A stretch of 64,000 nt of DNA from Rhodotorula mucilaginosa (GCA_034406715.1 CP137866.1:1-64000), one strand, 5' to 3'; counted from the first letter of the stretch, positions 1-11,982 are shown. Numbers and translations: made by a program. Notes: a model not told the origin generated them from the sequence alone.

Positions 1-69
1 CCTAACCCTAACCCTAACCCTAACCCTAACCCTAACCCTAACCCTAACCCTAACCCTAACCCTAACCCT
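1..69. repeat. Telomeric repeat array (CCCTAA)n
   Basis: About eleven perfect CCCTAA units, the C-rich strand reading inward from base 1. The complementary G-strand is TTAGGG, the common fungal and vertebrate telomere unit. The array stops abruptly at GCCGCGGGAG, so the window begins at a natural left chromosome end; only part of the telomere is probably represented in the assembly. Confidence 0.97.
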
Positions 70-1400
70 AAGCCGCGGGAGACTCCCCGTCGCAAAACTG
101 CACTGCGGATGAGGCGTCAAGCGCAGCACATCTTGCAAAACAAGGCTTCGGGATGGTGTGCACCAATGAGGGACTGAAACAGCCCAGTCTGCGGTCACTG
201 GCGGTAGAGCCACGAGCAAAAGCCTATGCAGCGGAAATCTTTCGAGCCCTGAGAAGGTCAATCACCGTCGGCCGGAATACTCCCTCGAAAGACGCTATAC
301 ACGCTTCTTTGCACAAGAAACTGCTGTATCAAGACTGCCTGACTGCCAGTGTGAGCCAGCCGCTGACAGGAGCTGGAAGGCCGTGACCGCTTCCCTTGCC
401 TCGCTGTGAGATTGCTCGCGCGCTGGAAGGCAGAGCTCGCGTATTCTCAGCCGGCTTGGCAGAGCTTACTTTGGTAGATGTCGTATCCGAAAAGCTTCCT
501 TATGAATGCCGAGTCAAGGCAGGCAGACAAGTTTCCCACCTCGAACCCATGGCGGGAAACAACCACTCGACTCTCGCTTTGAACCTGAACAAGTATCCAG
601 CGCGGACAAAGGGGACAAAGCCCGTTGCACGTGAGCTTATACAAGCATATCCTCCCTACGCGGGGGCCCAATGAACTGCGAATACACTCACCGTTCTTGA
701 CGCAGACTGCCTCTCGTCAAAGGAGCACCGAATCGGCCCCGAGAGAGTGCTTCCGATTGCATAGGGCAAAAAAGACACCTTGTCAGAGAAATTGAGCACC
801 GCGGCTTTCGGTTTCTCCTTGCGTCACGTCCACTGTGGCCGAGTCTTCGGAGAGAGCGCGTGAAAACGACCGAGCGCAAAGCGAGCCCGTCGAAAGACTT
901 GACACCCGTTGCTGGCGAGCGCCAGAGAATCTTTGCAAGCGCAGCTGCAGCTCCGGAATCGCAAGAGGTGAGACGGTCCTCCAAGATTCCTCGGTCCCCA
1001 GACAGCCGCTTCGCGGCAAGCTTGCCCGGACTTGAGAAGCGAAAAAGGCCCGCTGCGCGGGCAGAGAAACAGCGCGGGGCCGGCAAAGAAGCAGCGCAGG
1101 GTCAAGAGAGCATGCCAAACGAGAATCTACAGCGGCGTGTGACAAGGAGCGAGAGTCGACGAAAGAACACGGGAAAGGGAACCCGGAACAGAGCACACCC
1201 GGCCTTCCCGCCAAGAGCGAAAGCCACGGGCCTCAAAACATCAACGCCGCAGAGCCTGCCGACGAGGACGACAATGGTGAACACGACGGCCAAGTCGGAA
1301 AGTGCGCCGGCAGCATGCGACGCCTCCCAGTTTCCCCAACCTCCTCAGCGCGACGCTCCGTCAACAACAAAGTGGTATGACAAAAGCATCGCCAACCGCC
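70..1400. other. Subtelomeric spacer without a convincing gene
   Basis: About 1.3 kb between telomere and the first gene. Several open frames exist on both strands, but none has a recognisable domain and they overlap one another, as expected in GC-rich DNA. I see no tandem subtelomeric repeats, helicase genes or transposon remains. Confidence 0.6.
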
Positions 1401-2823
1401 CTAGTTCTCCTGCTCCTCAAAGTCCACCTCCCTCTCGGTGACAAAGTTGTAGATCCTCCTCCGCTGCGCCTCGCCCGTCTCTTCCTTGCCACCCTCTTCA
1501 AACAACCGTCGGAGCACCTGCTTTCCAATCCGAGCATCCGCCGCGACCTCCTCAACAGCGTCATCAACACCCGCCGCCCTCCGAGCGGCCGCCCTCAAAG
1601 CCGGGTACGCGCGCTCCTTGGCCCTTTTCGCCGCATTGCCGCGTCGTCGTTTCGGATTCGGTTCCGGTTTCGGACCGAGGAGGGCGTCAAGCAAAGGGGT
1701 AAAGACGTTGTCGACGAGGCGGGCAAACATGACTTGGAGTGGGGCGTGCGCCGCGACCGAGTACATGGGCGAGAGGAGGGCGAGGAGCGGCAAGGTGGAC
1801 GAGTCGGGGGACGAAGAGGCGACGCGGTCCAACTCGTCGAGGTAGATGTCGAACAGATGGTACGCGAGCGAGAGCGGGACCTTGTCGTTCGTTACGCTGG
1901 GGGCCGGTTTCCGCAGTTAGCGCAGGGACTCCAGCGAAAAAAAAGGTCGTCGGCACTCACTCGAGGGGACCGCCCGGACCGGTCAGCATGGCGTTGTACT
2001 CTTCGATCGCGCGCTCGTCCCACTGTTCCCGCTCAAGGAGCCGGAACCCAACATGCGTGAATCGTCGCATCAAGAGCAGGAACTTGTCCAGGCTGCGATT
2101 GCCAGTCAGCAACGAAAGGCATGAAAACAAGGCCCCGAGCGGCGCTCACCGGTGGTGATCGAGGGTGGACCACTCTCGGATGATGGCCTCCCAGAACCCG
2201 CGCAGGTAGGTCATCGCCGAGCGGAACCGTTCGACGCGGCCGTTCTTGGACTTGGATCTCGGGCGGACGTCGAGGGTCAAGTCGGCGAGGTTTTGCGCGA
2301 GCGCCTGCTGGACGAGCGGCTTGTCCGACATCCAGAAGCCTGTGGGTGCGCGTTATCAGTCCATGAACCCCACCCGGGAAAAGACCCCGCGCCGACTGAC
2401 AGTAGTAGACGCCCTTCCAGAGTTTGGCCATCTCGAGCGGCTGCAGCCTCGCGTCGACCTCGTACTCTTCATCCCAGTTCAGGTCGCCCACAGGCAGCTC
2501 CTCATCCTCCTCGACGTCCTCCTGAGCACCCGCCGCCAGGGGACCGAGGTGGTTCAATCGCCCGGCCGAGAGGAACCGCGAGAGGGAAGCGACGGCCTTG
2601 TCGCGCGTGCTCTTGTCGCCTGCACGTGGGGGTTACGTTAGCGAGTGACCTCAGCCCCAGTCCGACACACGCCCGACTCACTGCTGGCGAGGAATTTGCC
2701 GAGCGGCGGCGTCGTCGAGCTGGAGGGTTTGTTGAGGGAAGAGGAGCGGCGCTGCTTCTGGCGCTTGGCGGGCGGGGGCGCGCTGCTGGTCGACGGAGCC
2801 GGGTGCTCGAGATCGCTCGACAT
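1401..2823 (-). CDS. RRP1: Ribosomal RNA processing protein 1 (Rrp1/Nop52 family)
   Basis: Nucleolar protein needed for pre-60S ribosome assembly and 27S pre-rRNA processing in yeast. Five exons can be joined. The N-terminus is a basic Ser/Pro-rich stretch (MSSDLEHPAPSTSS, then AKRQKQRR), followed by the family core: KLWKGVYYC, then FWMSDKPLVQQALAQNLADL, then FRSAMTYLRGFWEAIIREW and MRRFTHVGFRLL. The C-terminal part contains a KPEPNPKRRRGNAAKRAKER nuclear/nucleolar-type basic patch. One donor is GTCAGT rather than GTRAGT. Start chosen as the first ATG of the basic N-terminal exon; stop TAG at 1401-1403. It is the gene nearest the telomere and is transcribed toward it. Confidence 0.88.
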
Positions 2824-3954
2824 GGCTCGTAGCGCTCCCTGTAGCTAGCGACGATGTGGTCGGGTCGAAGCTGCTCGCTGATCTCGAACCGAGCTTCTCG
2901 CTGGTCTCACTGCACCTTGGTCTCCCTCTGCTCACTCTGACGCCCAGGCCACCTCACAGGTTGGCTCTAATACGCATATAGGAGCTCGTCTGACTGTCCG
3001 CTGCCTTCTGCACCCGCCTGCACCGCTCGGCCGCCTTGCTGCTGCACCGCCTCGTTTCTCATCTTGCTCCCGACGCTCCGCTGCGGTTACTCGACATCTG
3101 CGCACTTTGCTATGGATCCGACACTTGTATCGAGCTACTCGCAAGGCTCCGGGCTGAGTGGATCTCGACGAAGAACCTCCGACGGCTGTGTATCAAACCA
3201 GCTCTTCTGGCCGCTCATCACCTTTGCTCAAATTGTCACCTGAAAACTTGGCAGTCCGCTTCTGATGTACGTGTTCTCTCGGCTCGTCGTCGACAACGAC
3301 AGTCTCGTTTCGTGGGTGTCACAAACGCCGCTTCTCGGCCTGATCAATCCCCCCGTCCCTGAGGGCGAAAACGCAACCGAGACGCCACCGAAACTGCGCG
3401 CGACGCAGTCGCCAGAGTGCAACCACGACGGCAAGACATGGACGCAGGAGCACCTATACACCCGACCAGCGAGGGAGAATGGTATCGAAAGGAGGTTGGT
3501 ATGCATTGCGAGTTTCTCGAGCGAGCGCGAGAGCGAATGAAAAAGAGGGCGGAGAAGGCGTTGCTCAACGCGATGGGCGAGCAAAGGGAAAGGGTTACAT
3601 GAACAGTGATGGTGGACACACAATGAGAGATGGGAAGGAAAAAAACAGAAATGCAGAGCCGGGCACGGTGGCGGAGAAAGGCAGGCGAGGAGGAGAAGAG
3701 CACATCGGCGGCAGAACCGGCTCGATGCTGAGGAAACGACCGGAGGGGGTCAAAACGTCTGTACAGCAGGAGATATCGTCAGGCATGAGTTGGCCGAGCT
3801 TCTTTATCAGATACACATCCGCCTCGACGGAAAACGCACGCTCCGAACTAGAGGGCAGTCGCAACTCACCTCGCGCCAAGCTCAACGTCTGGCCTCGGAC
3901 GAGACGGCCAGCCAGAAAAACAGTAGAAAACCGGCGACAAGCAAGCACACGCGC
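2824..3954. other. Intergenic region, no gene recognised
   Basis: About 1.1 kb between the RRP1 start and the UBC12 stop, so it should hold the RRP1 promoter and the UBC12 3' UTR. Open frames in it are short, overlapping and without domain features. Confidence 0.55.
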
Positions 3955-4861
3955 CTATTTTGCCCGGACGTCGTCAAATGTCTCGCTGCCGACGGAACCG
4001 CCGCGCATCGACCGCGCGACGTTTTGGGCAAAGCGTTCGCGGTTCTGGCGCAGGTCGTTGGCGGCGTCTGGGGAGGATGGACGACAAGGGTGCCACGTGA
4101 GCCAATCGATCGAAGAAAAGACAAGCCGCCGACTCGAGGAGAGACTCGGCTTGAAAGGATCCATCGACCAAGAACTCAGGAGAGCAAGGAAACCCACCCT
4201 TGTTGAGGGGGTCGTCGGCGTTGGGTTCGAGGAAGAGGTACTGCAATCCGACCATGACGGCGTTCAAGTTGAGGACGGGTTTCCAGTCCTCGCGGAGGAT
4301 GTTGAGGCAGACGTTGCCGTCGAGGTCGAGGTTGGGGTGGTACACTTTCGGGACGCATTTCACTTTGGGCGGCTCGTGCGGGTAGTTGTTGTTGATCGCA
4401 AAGGTGAACTTGAACGAGCCGCCCTTGTACATGCCTGCGGGCGGCGGATTGTCAGCGGGAGAGCCGAGCGATCTCGTGTTCATGTATGCGCGCCTGGCAC
4501 GCACCCTCGTCCGGCTGGATGGTGAGCTCAAAATTGAGCAAGTCTTCGGGGTTCGGGAAGTGCGTCTTCATGGTCGGCGGGAGGTCGAGTTCGGACAAGT
4601 CTGCGCGGGGTCGTGTGCCGGGGTGGGCGTCTCCTGGTCAGCTGGAGAGTCGAGAATCCGCAGACCCCCTGCGCGCGTCGATTGAAAGCCGAAGAGCTCA
4701 CCCTTCTGTACGCGGATGAGGGCGGCCGAGGTCTTTGGTCTCGACTTTGCGGCCTGATCCTCGGATTTCTTCAAACTCCAGATCTGCGGGCGCAGGGTCT
4801 CTGGTGAGCTCGAGGGGTGTGGCAGTGGAGACGACTGACGTGTTGTGCTCACTTTCATCAT
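3955..4861 (-). CDS. UBC12: NEDD8-conjugating enzyme E2 (Ubc12)
   Basis: Transfers NEDD8/Rub1 to cullins. Five exons (4861-4853, 4783-4702, 4600-4505, 4434-4198, 4067-3955) join to 178 residues, typical for the family. The N-terminus [16 protein letters not shown] is the family-specific extension that contacts the NEDD8 E1 and Dcn1. The UBC fold follows: [20 protein letters not shown], then [15 protein letters not shown] with the catalytic Cys, [24 protein letters not shown], and the tail [16 protein letters not shown]. The first coding exon holds only three codons, so start assignment depends on splicing to the IWSLKK exon. It diverges from MOCS1 across 321 bp. Confidence 0.95.
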
Positions 4862-5182
4862 CTTGGGCAGCCGGGCGTCGAGTGGTCGAGTAGAGAGAGC
4901 GAGAGGCGGCGAGGTTCAGTGGGTGGAAGGAGGAGGCGTAACTGCTGCGTGACGACACAGCGAGGTCAGTCAGCAGTTCTCGACTGACTCGAGACTGTAC
5001 GCGTATCGGCGCACCTCTCGAACGGTGCTCGTTATGGCGGAGAGCGAGACTGAGTTCGGCAGAGTGGAGGTCGAGGCGAGTGCGCGCCTCCCCTCGAGTG
5101 CTTTAATCCGCAGGACTCCGGACCGGACTCGCGCGGGGCTTCTCTTCCGCTCAATCCAGCTTGTACGAGGCAGAGGTACAGG

Positions 5183-7466
5183 ATGCTGAGGAGTCTATCG
5201 CGATGGACTGCCGCAACTCCGAAGCGCAGGACCGTGTCGACCGCTGCCACCGCGCTCGCGTCCGCAACCGATAACAACGCGATCAGGGTAACTGCACACG
5301 CGGACATGGGCACATGTGCGAGTAACTGACCTCTGCAAACCCGCCCCGCCAGGCCCGGAGAAGGATCGCCGAGCTGGACGAAGGAGGCAGCCCGCACCTC
5401 CTGGACTCGTTCGGGCGACGGCACGACTACCTCCGCATCTCGCTCACCGAAAAGTGCAACCTCCGCTGCACCTACTGCATGCCCGAACACGGCGTGCCGC
5501 TCCTCCCTCCCGACAACCGCTTGACCGTCCAGGAGATTGACCGCGTCGCGCGCGTCTTTGTCCGGAACGGGATCCGAAAAATCAGGTTGACCGGAGGAGA
5601 ACCGACCATCCGACCGGACCTCGTCGAGATTGTCGAGCGCATCAGCATGAACCGGACAGCGGGGTTGACCTCGCTCGGCCTGACCTCGAACGGGATCGCG
5701 CTGAAACGGAAACTGCCCGCCCTCGTCGACGCCGGACTCTCGCACCTCAACCTCTCGCTCGACACCCTCGACCCGTTCAAGTACGAACTCATGACCCGCC
5801 GCCGCGGTTTCGAACGCGTCGTCGAGGCGCTCGAGCTGGCCCAGTCTCTGAAACCGCGCGGGCTGAGACAGACCAAGATCAACGTCGTCGTCATCCGCGG
5901 CGTCAACGACCACGAGGTGCCCGACTTTGTCAACCTCACCCGCGACATGGACATCACCGTCCGCTTCATCGAGTACATGCCGTTCGAGGGTATGTTCTTC
6001 CTGTCACTCGCTCCACGACTCGATCCCGCACTGACCGCGACCGCCCCGCAGACAACCGCTGGTCGACACAGAAACTCGTGCCTTCCGCCTCACTCCTCTC
6101 CCACCTCGAGACGGTCCACCCACGCCTCATCAAACTCCGCGACGCCGAGAGCGACACGACCCGCGCGTACGCCGTCCCCGGGTGGAAGGGCTCGTTTGGC
6201 TTCATCAGCTCGATGACGGACCACTTTTGCGGGACTTGCTCGCGGTTGAGGATCGGTGCCGATGGCGGGGTCAAGGTGCGCTCACCAGTCTACCCATGTT
6301 CGCTCCGAACGCGTACTGACAGGAAACCGACTCGCACAGGTCTGCCTGTTTGGTCCGCCCGTCTTGTCCCTCCGCCCGCTCCTGCGCGGCACCCCTTCCG
6401 CCACCGCGCTCCCGGGAGATCCTCTCGACTCGACCACCGCCGCACCCCTCACTCCCGCAACGGACGACCAACTGATGGCCGCCGTCGGCAAGGCCCTGTA
6501 TGGGAAGAAATGGGCCCACAACGGGTTGGGAGGTGCGTCCGGGATTCATGAACGAGGCAAGATGGGACCGATGGTCGGGATCGGCGGGTGATCCGATCGA
6601 GGGAGTGGCGACGATTGGAGGGGATCAAGAAGAGGGAGTGTTGACTGTTTCCTTTTTTCGGACGAACAGGTGAGTGGCTGCTTTCAAGGGAAGCGCGCGA
6701 ACCGCTCGCAGGAACTTTGCTGACTCGCGCACCCTACACAGTCATCGCTCGGCGAGACCAGCCCCGCCGGCCTACGCCGCGCCCCCGCCAGCCTGCGCTA
6801 CCACCACTCCATCTCCTCGGCCGTCTCGCTCACCCCAGCACGCTGTCGTCAACCCGTCCCTTCTCCACTTCGACCCGCGCCTGCGAGCAGGACCGTTTGA
6901 CGCACGTCGACCCACGAACGGGCAAAGCCTCGATGGTGTCGGTTTCGGAAAAGGCGGCGACGAAACGGACAGCGACGGCTTCGGGCGAGATCTACCTCGG
7001 CGAGCGAGCTTTCTCCCTCATCGACCTCGGCGGCGGTGGCGGCCAGACCGACGACTTCTGCCCCACAAAGGAAGCTCCCACTCACAAAGCTGCAGCCCGC
7101 CACCCGCCGACACTGCGAACCAAAAAGGGCGACGTCTTGACGATCGCCCAAATCGCCGGAATCATGGGCTCGAAGCACACCTCGCTCCTCATCCCCTTGT
7201 GTCACCCTCTCTCCCTCTCCCACATCTCAGTCAACTTTCATCCCCTCCCCGCCCGGAACGCCCTCCGGATCGAAGCGACAGCGGAATGTGTCGGCCCGAC
7301 GGGGGTCGAGATGGAAGCGTTGACGGCTGTAAGTGTCGCGGCGTTGACGGTGTGGGATATGTGTAAAGCGGTGGCGGGTCAGGAGATGGAGATTGGACGG
7401 ATCAGGGTCACGGGCAAGAGTGGCGGTAACAGCGGCGATTGGGTTCGGAGCGAGGAGGACATTTGA
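5183..7466 (+). CDS. MOCS1: Molybdenum cofactor protein 1: MoaA (radical SAM) with optional MoaC fusion
   Basis: First step of Moco synthesis (GTP to cyclic pyranopterin monophosphate). Exons 5183-5287, 5353-5989, 6052-6275, 6340-6532 and 6742-7466 join in frame to a 627-residue MoaA-MoaC fusion. MoaA shows the radical-SAM CX3CX2C in EKCNLRCTYCMPEHGV and the C-terminal cluster site FCGTCSRLRIGADGG. MoaC shows LLIPLCHPLSLSH and GPTGVEMEALTAVSVAALT. If the donor at 6533 is not used, exon 4 reads on to a stop at 6589-6591 and the 405-residue protein ends in MVGIGG, the double-glycine tail required in free-standing MoaA/MOCS1A. Residues 1-35 are Arg/Ser/Thr-rich and could target mitochondria. Both forms are inferred from splice signals. 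Confidence 0.93.
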
Positions 7467-7581
7467 GCGCCGTTCCGTCGGCGGAGTCGTATCAAGGGCT
7501 GAACCGAGTAGCTGTGCAACCCTACCTTGCAAGAGTGATAAATTCGCAGGACTACACGCGATGGCTGCAGACAAGACCCGC

Positions 7582-8933
7582 TCAGAGCTTTGCCTTTTTC
7601 TGCGCCTCTCGCTGTTTCCGCCCCCGGACCGCCTTCCCGACCCGACTCCCGTTCGTCCTCCCAATCGCCTCGCTCACCCATTCGCCTACTTCACACAGCT
7701 CTTCAAACCTTGCCCTTCCCTCCCGCCCGCGATCGTTCCATGCAAGCAAACTGCCCGGATGCGGTTCGGGGAGGAACGAGGACGGGATGCCGGATTCGTG
7801 CAGGACGTAGACGACATCTTCGGTCGAGACGTTGCCAGTTGCGCCGGGAGAGTAGGGGCAGCCACCCAGCGCGGCAACGGACGAATCGACGGTCGGGACA
7901 CCGAGCTGCGGTGAGAGACCGGAGTGTGAGCAAACAGTGTGGAAAAAGTGGAAAGAGACACCACGCACCGAGACGCAATGCAGAACGTTGGCGACAGCAG
8001 TGCCGTAGGTGTCGTGACAGTGTGCCTGTGCGTTCAACGACGAATGAGCCCCAGTCTCCAGAACGAACGCCGGCTCAAAGCCCAGAGACAAGCGTCCGCC
8101 CGAAACGCACCGCCACTTTGTCGACAGGGACACCAGCCCGCTCGCATTCGTTCAAGAGCTCCTCCCACCCGCGCGGGACGCCGACGCCGATCGTGTCGCC
8201 GAGACTGACTTCGTACGCTCCCATGTCGAGCAACTCTTTGGCCACCCTCGCCGCCTTTTTCGGATCGACGTATCCTTCGAACGGGCATCCGAGGACGACA
8301 CTGACGTAGGCGCGGACTTTCAATCCGCGTTGCTTGGCGGCTTCAAAGATGGGAGGTTGAACTGCGAGCGCTTCGGCGACGGATTTGTTGAGGTTGGCGC
8401 GTGAGAAGCCTTCGGAGGCGGCAACGAACAAGGCGACTTCGTTGGTCAAAGGTTCGGCGTGTTTGTCTAAAAGGGTCGAAAGGGCGTGCATGCCCCGGTC
8501 GTTGGGGACGAGACAGGGCAGTGAGAGCGAAGGGTTCTCCGCTCGCAAGCGAGCCAGCGTTGGGGACGTCAAGACTTCTGCCGTCGTCGCCATTTGCGGC
8601 ACCTGCCCACGAAGAGCATGTTCAGTATCTTCGTGCAGGAGGAGCGCATAGAACGTGGCGCACCCATTTCGGCGAGACGAACGACCCAGCCTCGATGTCG
8701 TTCAATCCGACTCGGGCGAGCCTGTCGATCAGCTCGACCTTGAGTTCGGTCGAGAGCGGCGTCTTTTCGTTCTGCAGGCCGTCGCGCGGTCCGACTTCGA
8801 CAATCTTGACGGGTCGTGCGTTCGTCGGGCGAGAGAGAGCAGCGGCTTGGCTCAGCTGGCGAGCGAGTGGGCGGAGAGGCCGCATACCGGCAGAGTCGGC
8901 AGCTCGTAGTGTTTGAATGGATCTCTGCAGCAT
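7582..8933 (-). CDS. HMGCL: Hydroxymethylglutaryl-CoA lyase
   Basis: Cleaves HMG-CoA to acetyl-CoA and acetoacetate, the last step of leucine breakdown. Four exons (8933-8664, 8602-8111, 8025-7969, 7905-7582) give 380 residues. Motifs: [16 protein letters not shown] at the barrel start, [26 protein letters not shown] with metal-binding His, and the family signature [20 protein letters not shown] with the catalytic Cys. The first about 45 residues are Arg/Ser/Ala-rich without acids near the start, consistent with a mitochondrial presequence. The C-terminus is KKAKL, a plausible peroxisomal PTS1 (AKL). It faces MOCS1 tail-to-tail (115 bp) and follows the MCC beta gene on the same strand, 166 bp downstream of it. 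Confidence 0.95.
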
Positions 8934-9099
8934 TTCGCGGTCCCAGCTCGCGTGTGTAGGGAGTAGAGAGGCGTCGGACTCTTGCGAAGTGGGGCAAGCC
9001 GAAGTCGCGCGGAACCGAGACGGAAGGCCGTCCGGAAGCACCCCGCTCGCTCGCATTCCGGCAAGTTCAAACTCTTTCCAGCCACAGGCACGAGACAAT

Positions 9100-11982
9100 C
9101 TACATCCGGAACACGCCAAAGTTGCCGACCTGCTTGCGCTCTTCCGGTCGCCACGACTTGTTGATCACGCCGAGCGAAAGTCCGAGCACCGTTCGCGTGT
9201 CGGAAGGCAAAATGATGCCGTCGTCCCAGCTGCGGGCAACGTGTGGTCAGTCGCATGGTACGGCGCAGAGATGCTTTGGCGTCCGTGAAGAGCGCGCAGA
9301 ACCAACAGCGAAACAGAGGCGACTCACAGCCTCGCGCTGCCAAAGACGGCCTCGCTCTCCGACTCGATCTGCTGCTTCAGGCTCTGCGTCTTGGCCGTGT
9401 CGGACGAGACCGTCTCCATCACCGACTGGAGCTGATCCGGGCCCATGACCGAGACGCGCGCGGACGGCCACGAGAACATGAACCGGGGCGAGTAGCTGCG
9501 GAAATGCAAAAGACTCGAGTCAGCTTCTGCAATGGGTCGAACGCGGCGAGGTCCCCGAGTCGCATACGCGAGACAGGTCCCGCGCGGCGAAGCGTTTCCA
9601 TCGAGAGCAGAGCCGACTCACGCTCGTCCGGCCATGCCATAGTTGCCGGCGCCGTAGTTGCCGCCGACTGTGATCGTGATCTTGGGACACGTCGTCGCTG
9701 CGACGGCTCGGACGAGCTTGGCTCCGTTCTTGGCAATGCCCTGTGCGCACCACACCTCCGTATTAGCATCTCCTCTTGTGGGGACAATGCAGAGATCCCC
9801 GCGCGAGACAAGAGAAGAAGCGAGCGACCAAGGACGCACCCCCTTTTCTGCTGCAGTTCCGACCATGAAGCCGGTGATGTTGACGAGAAAGACGATCGGG
9901 ACGCCGCGCTGCTCGCATAGCTGGACAAACTGCGTCGCTTTCAGGGCCGAGGGCGAGAGGAGGACGCCGTTGTTGGCGATCTGACGGAAGCGCAAAAGAA
10001 AGCTCGGTGGCGCGGTCAGTACCGAGTCTCGGCACTGCGGTTCAGCTGCACCATAGCCTCAAAGCGGATTTGGACCACTCACGATGCCAACTTGATGACC
10101 GTGAACCTCGGCTGTGAGACGTAGAAAAAGGCCCCGAGTCAGCAACGCCGCTCGAGCCGCATGCTCAAACGCGCTCGGTTCGCCAACTCCCATTCGCTCC
10201 GACGACTCACCAAATCCAGTGACGACCGTGTCTCCCCACTCGCGCTTCCACTCGGCGAACCGACTCCCGTCGACCGTCCGCGCAATCACTTCCCGCATGT
10301 CCCAGCTCTTCTTGAGGTTCGTGCCCGTCACGCCGCCGAGCTCCTTCGGGTCATACACCGGTTCGTCGACCTCTCGACTCCCGGAGAGGGTAGTTTCGAC
10401 CGCCGAGGAAGAAGCGGCATGACCGGACGCGGCCGCAAACGCCGCGACCGACTGCCGCGCCAGTGCGATCGCGTGCTCGTCGCTCGTCGCGAGGTGGTCG
10501 ACTACGCCCGACTCGCGCGCGTGCATCGCACCTCCACCGAGGGTTTCAGAGTCGACGACCTCGCCGAGGGCGGCCTTGACGAGGGGAGGACCGGCGAGGA
10601 AGATCGAGCCTTGGTTCGCGACGATGATGTTTTCTGTTTTTGCCGTAATATAGGTGGGCATCAGTGGTGTGTCTCATTCCGACGCCGTACAGCTTAGGTA
10701 GCGCCTGATCGCAGGCACGAAAAGCGCGCCACCATGTGACCTGATGCGGAAAGAGACTCACCGTCCGCCATCGCGGGAACGTAACTGCCGAGTCCCCAGA
10801 AACGCCGTCAGCTTTCATCCTGTGAGGGTACCTTCAGGACACAAAGTCCCGGAACTTACGCTCCACCGGCCACCGAAATGCCGTGCACAACCGCCAATTG
10901 CCTGTGATCCGGTGGCGAGTCAATTTTCTTGAAAGGTTCGGGCTGAGGAAGATCCCCAGAAAGGAGAACGGCGCAGAGAACAAGACACACGGGATACCCT
11001 CTGCGCTCATGCGAGCCATGTTGTAGAAGATGCGGCCAAAGTGGTCGCGGTCCGGGAAGACGTCGGCCTGAAAGGGCAGAGCGGCGCCTCCGGATTCGAC
11101 TGCGAGAGCTCGGGAAGGTGGTCAGCCCGTATACGACTATGCATGCCATGGAGCAGTCTGCTCTCCTCGTGGAGAGCGCGCAGCCGTCCCATGTTCCGAG
11201 CACGGCGCGACGGACTGACCGAGGTAGATGCACGGGAGTTTGTTCTCCTTTGCGATTTCCTGCGCGCGGAGGTGCTTCTTGACCGTGATCGGGTGGTACG
11301 ATCCGCCCTTGACGGTGGCCTGTGCATTACCACGACATAATGGCACATGAGTTCTTTCCTCCGCAAAACAAAGGAGCGGACGAGAGAGGACAGCGCGTGA
11401 AGAAAAGCCTGGGAACGCACATCGTTGGCGACAATCATGCACTCGACGCCGTTGACGCGACCGATTCCGGTGACGATTCCGGCGGCGGGGACTTTGCCGT
11501 CGTACATACCTTCAGCTGCCAAGGCCGACAGTTCCAGGAACGGCGAGAACGGGTCCAACAAAGCGTCGATCCTGTGGGGAGAGTGGCAATGCGATCAAGT
11601 CAGTCCGAGAAGCTCGGCTCGCCCAGAACCGACAAGTCAAAGGCTCAAGCTCTACCCACCTCTCTCGGACGAGTAGTTTCCCGGCATCTTTAGCCTTTTT
11701 CTGCGCGCGTTCGCCTCCTCCGGCGAGCACTTTTCCCCACTTTTTCCTCAACTCATCCTCCTTGTCCTGCATCTGCCTCGCGCGGTCGGCATACTCTTCG
11801 CTGGTCGGGTCGACGAGGGTCGGCAAGACCGGGAACGGGTGGTAAGCCGAGGCGTTGCTGGACCGCGACGAGACTTGGTGCTGATGTGGGGCGGACGAGA
11901 CGGAGAGGGAGCGAGCGGACACGGCCACGCGGGCGGGTGTAGCGAGCCGCGTAGCTCGCAGCAGTCGAGTAGAGCGCAGCAT
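9100..11982 (-). CDS. MCCC2: Methylcrotonyl-CoA carboxylase beta subunit, mitochondrial
   Basis: Carboxyltransferase subunit of 3-methylcrotonyl-CoA carboxylase (leucine catabolism). About ten exons can be followed. The presequence [20 protein letters not shown] is strongly mitochondrial. Core motifs in order: [159 protein letters not shown] and [16 protein letters not shown], ending NFGVFRM. These separate it from propionyl- and acetyl-CoA carboxylases. The biotin-bearing alpha subunit is not in the window. HMG-CoA lyase, the enzyme two steps later, is the next gene. Confidence 0.94.

Noticed and set aside
860-1441. Plus-strand 193-codon frame near the telomere
   Set aside because: No ATG at the frame start, Arg/Ser/Pro-rich with no domain, and it overlaps the 3' end of RRP1 on the other strand; typical of open frames in GC-rich DNA.
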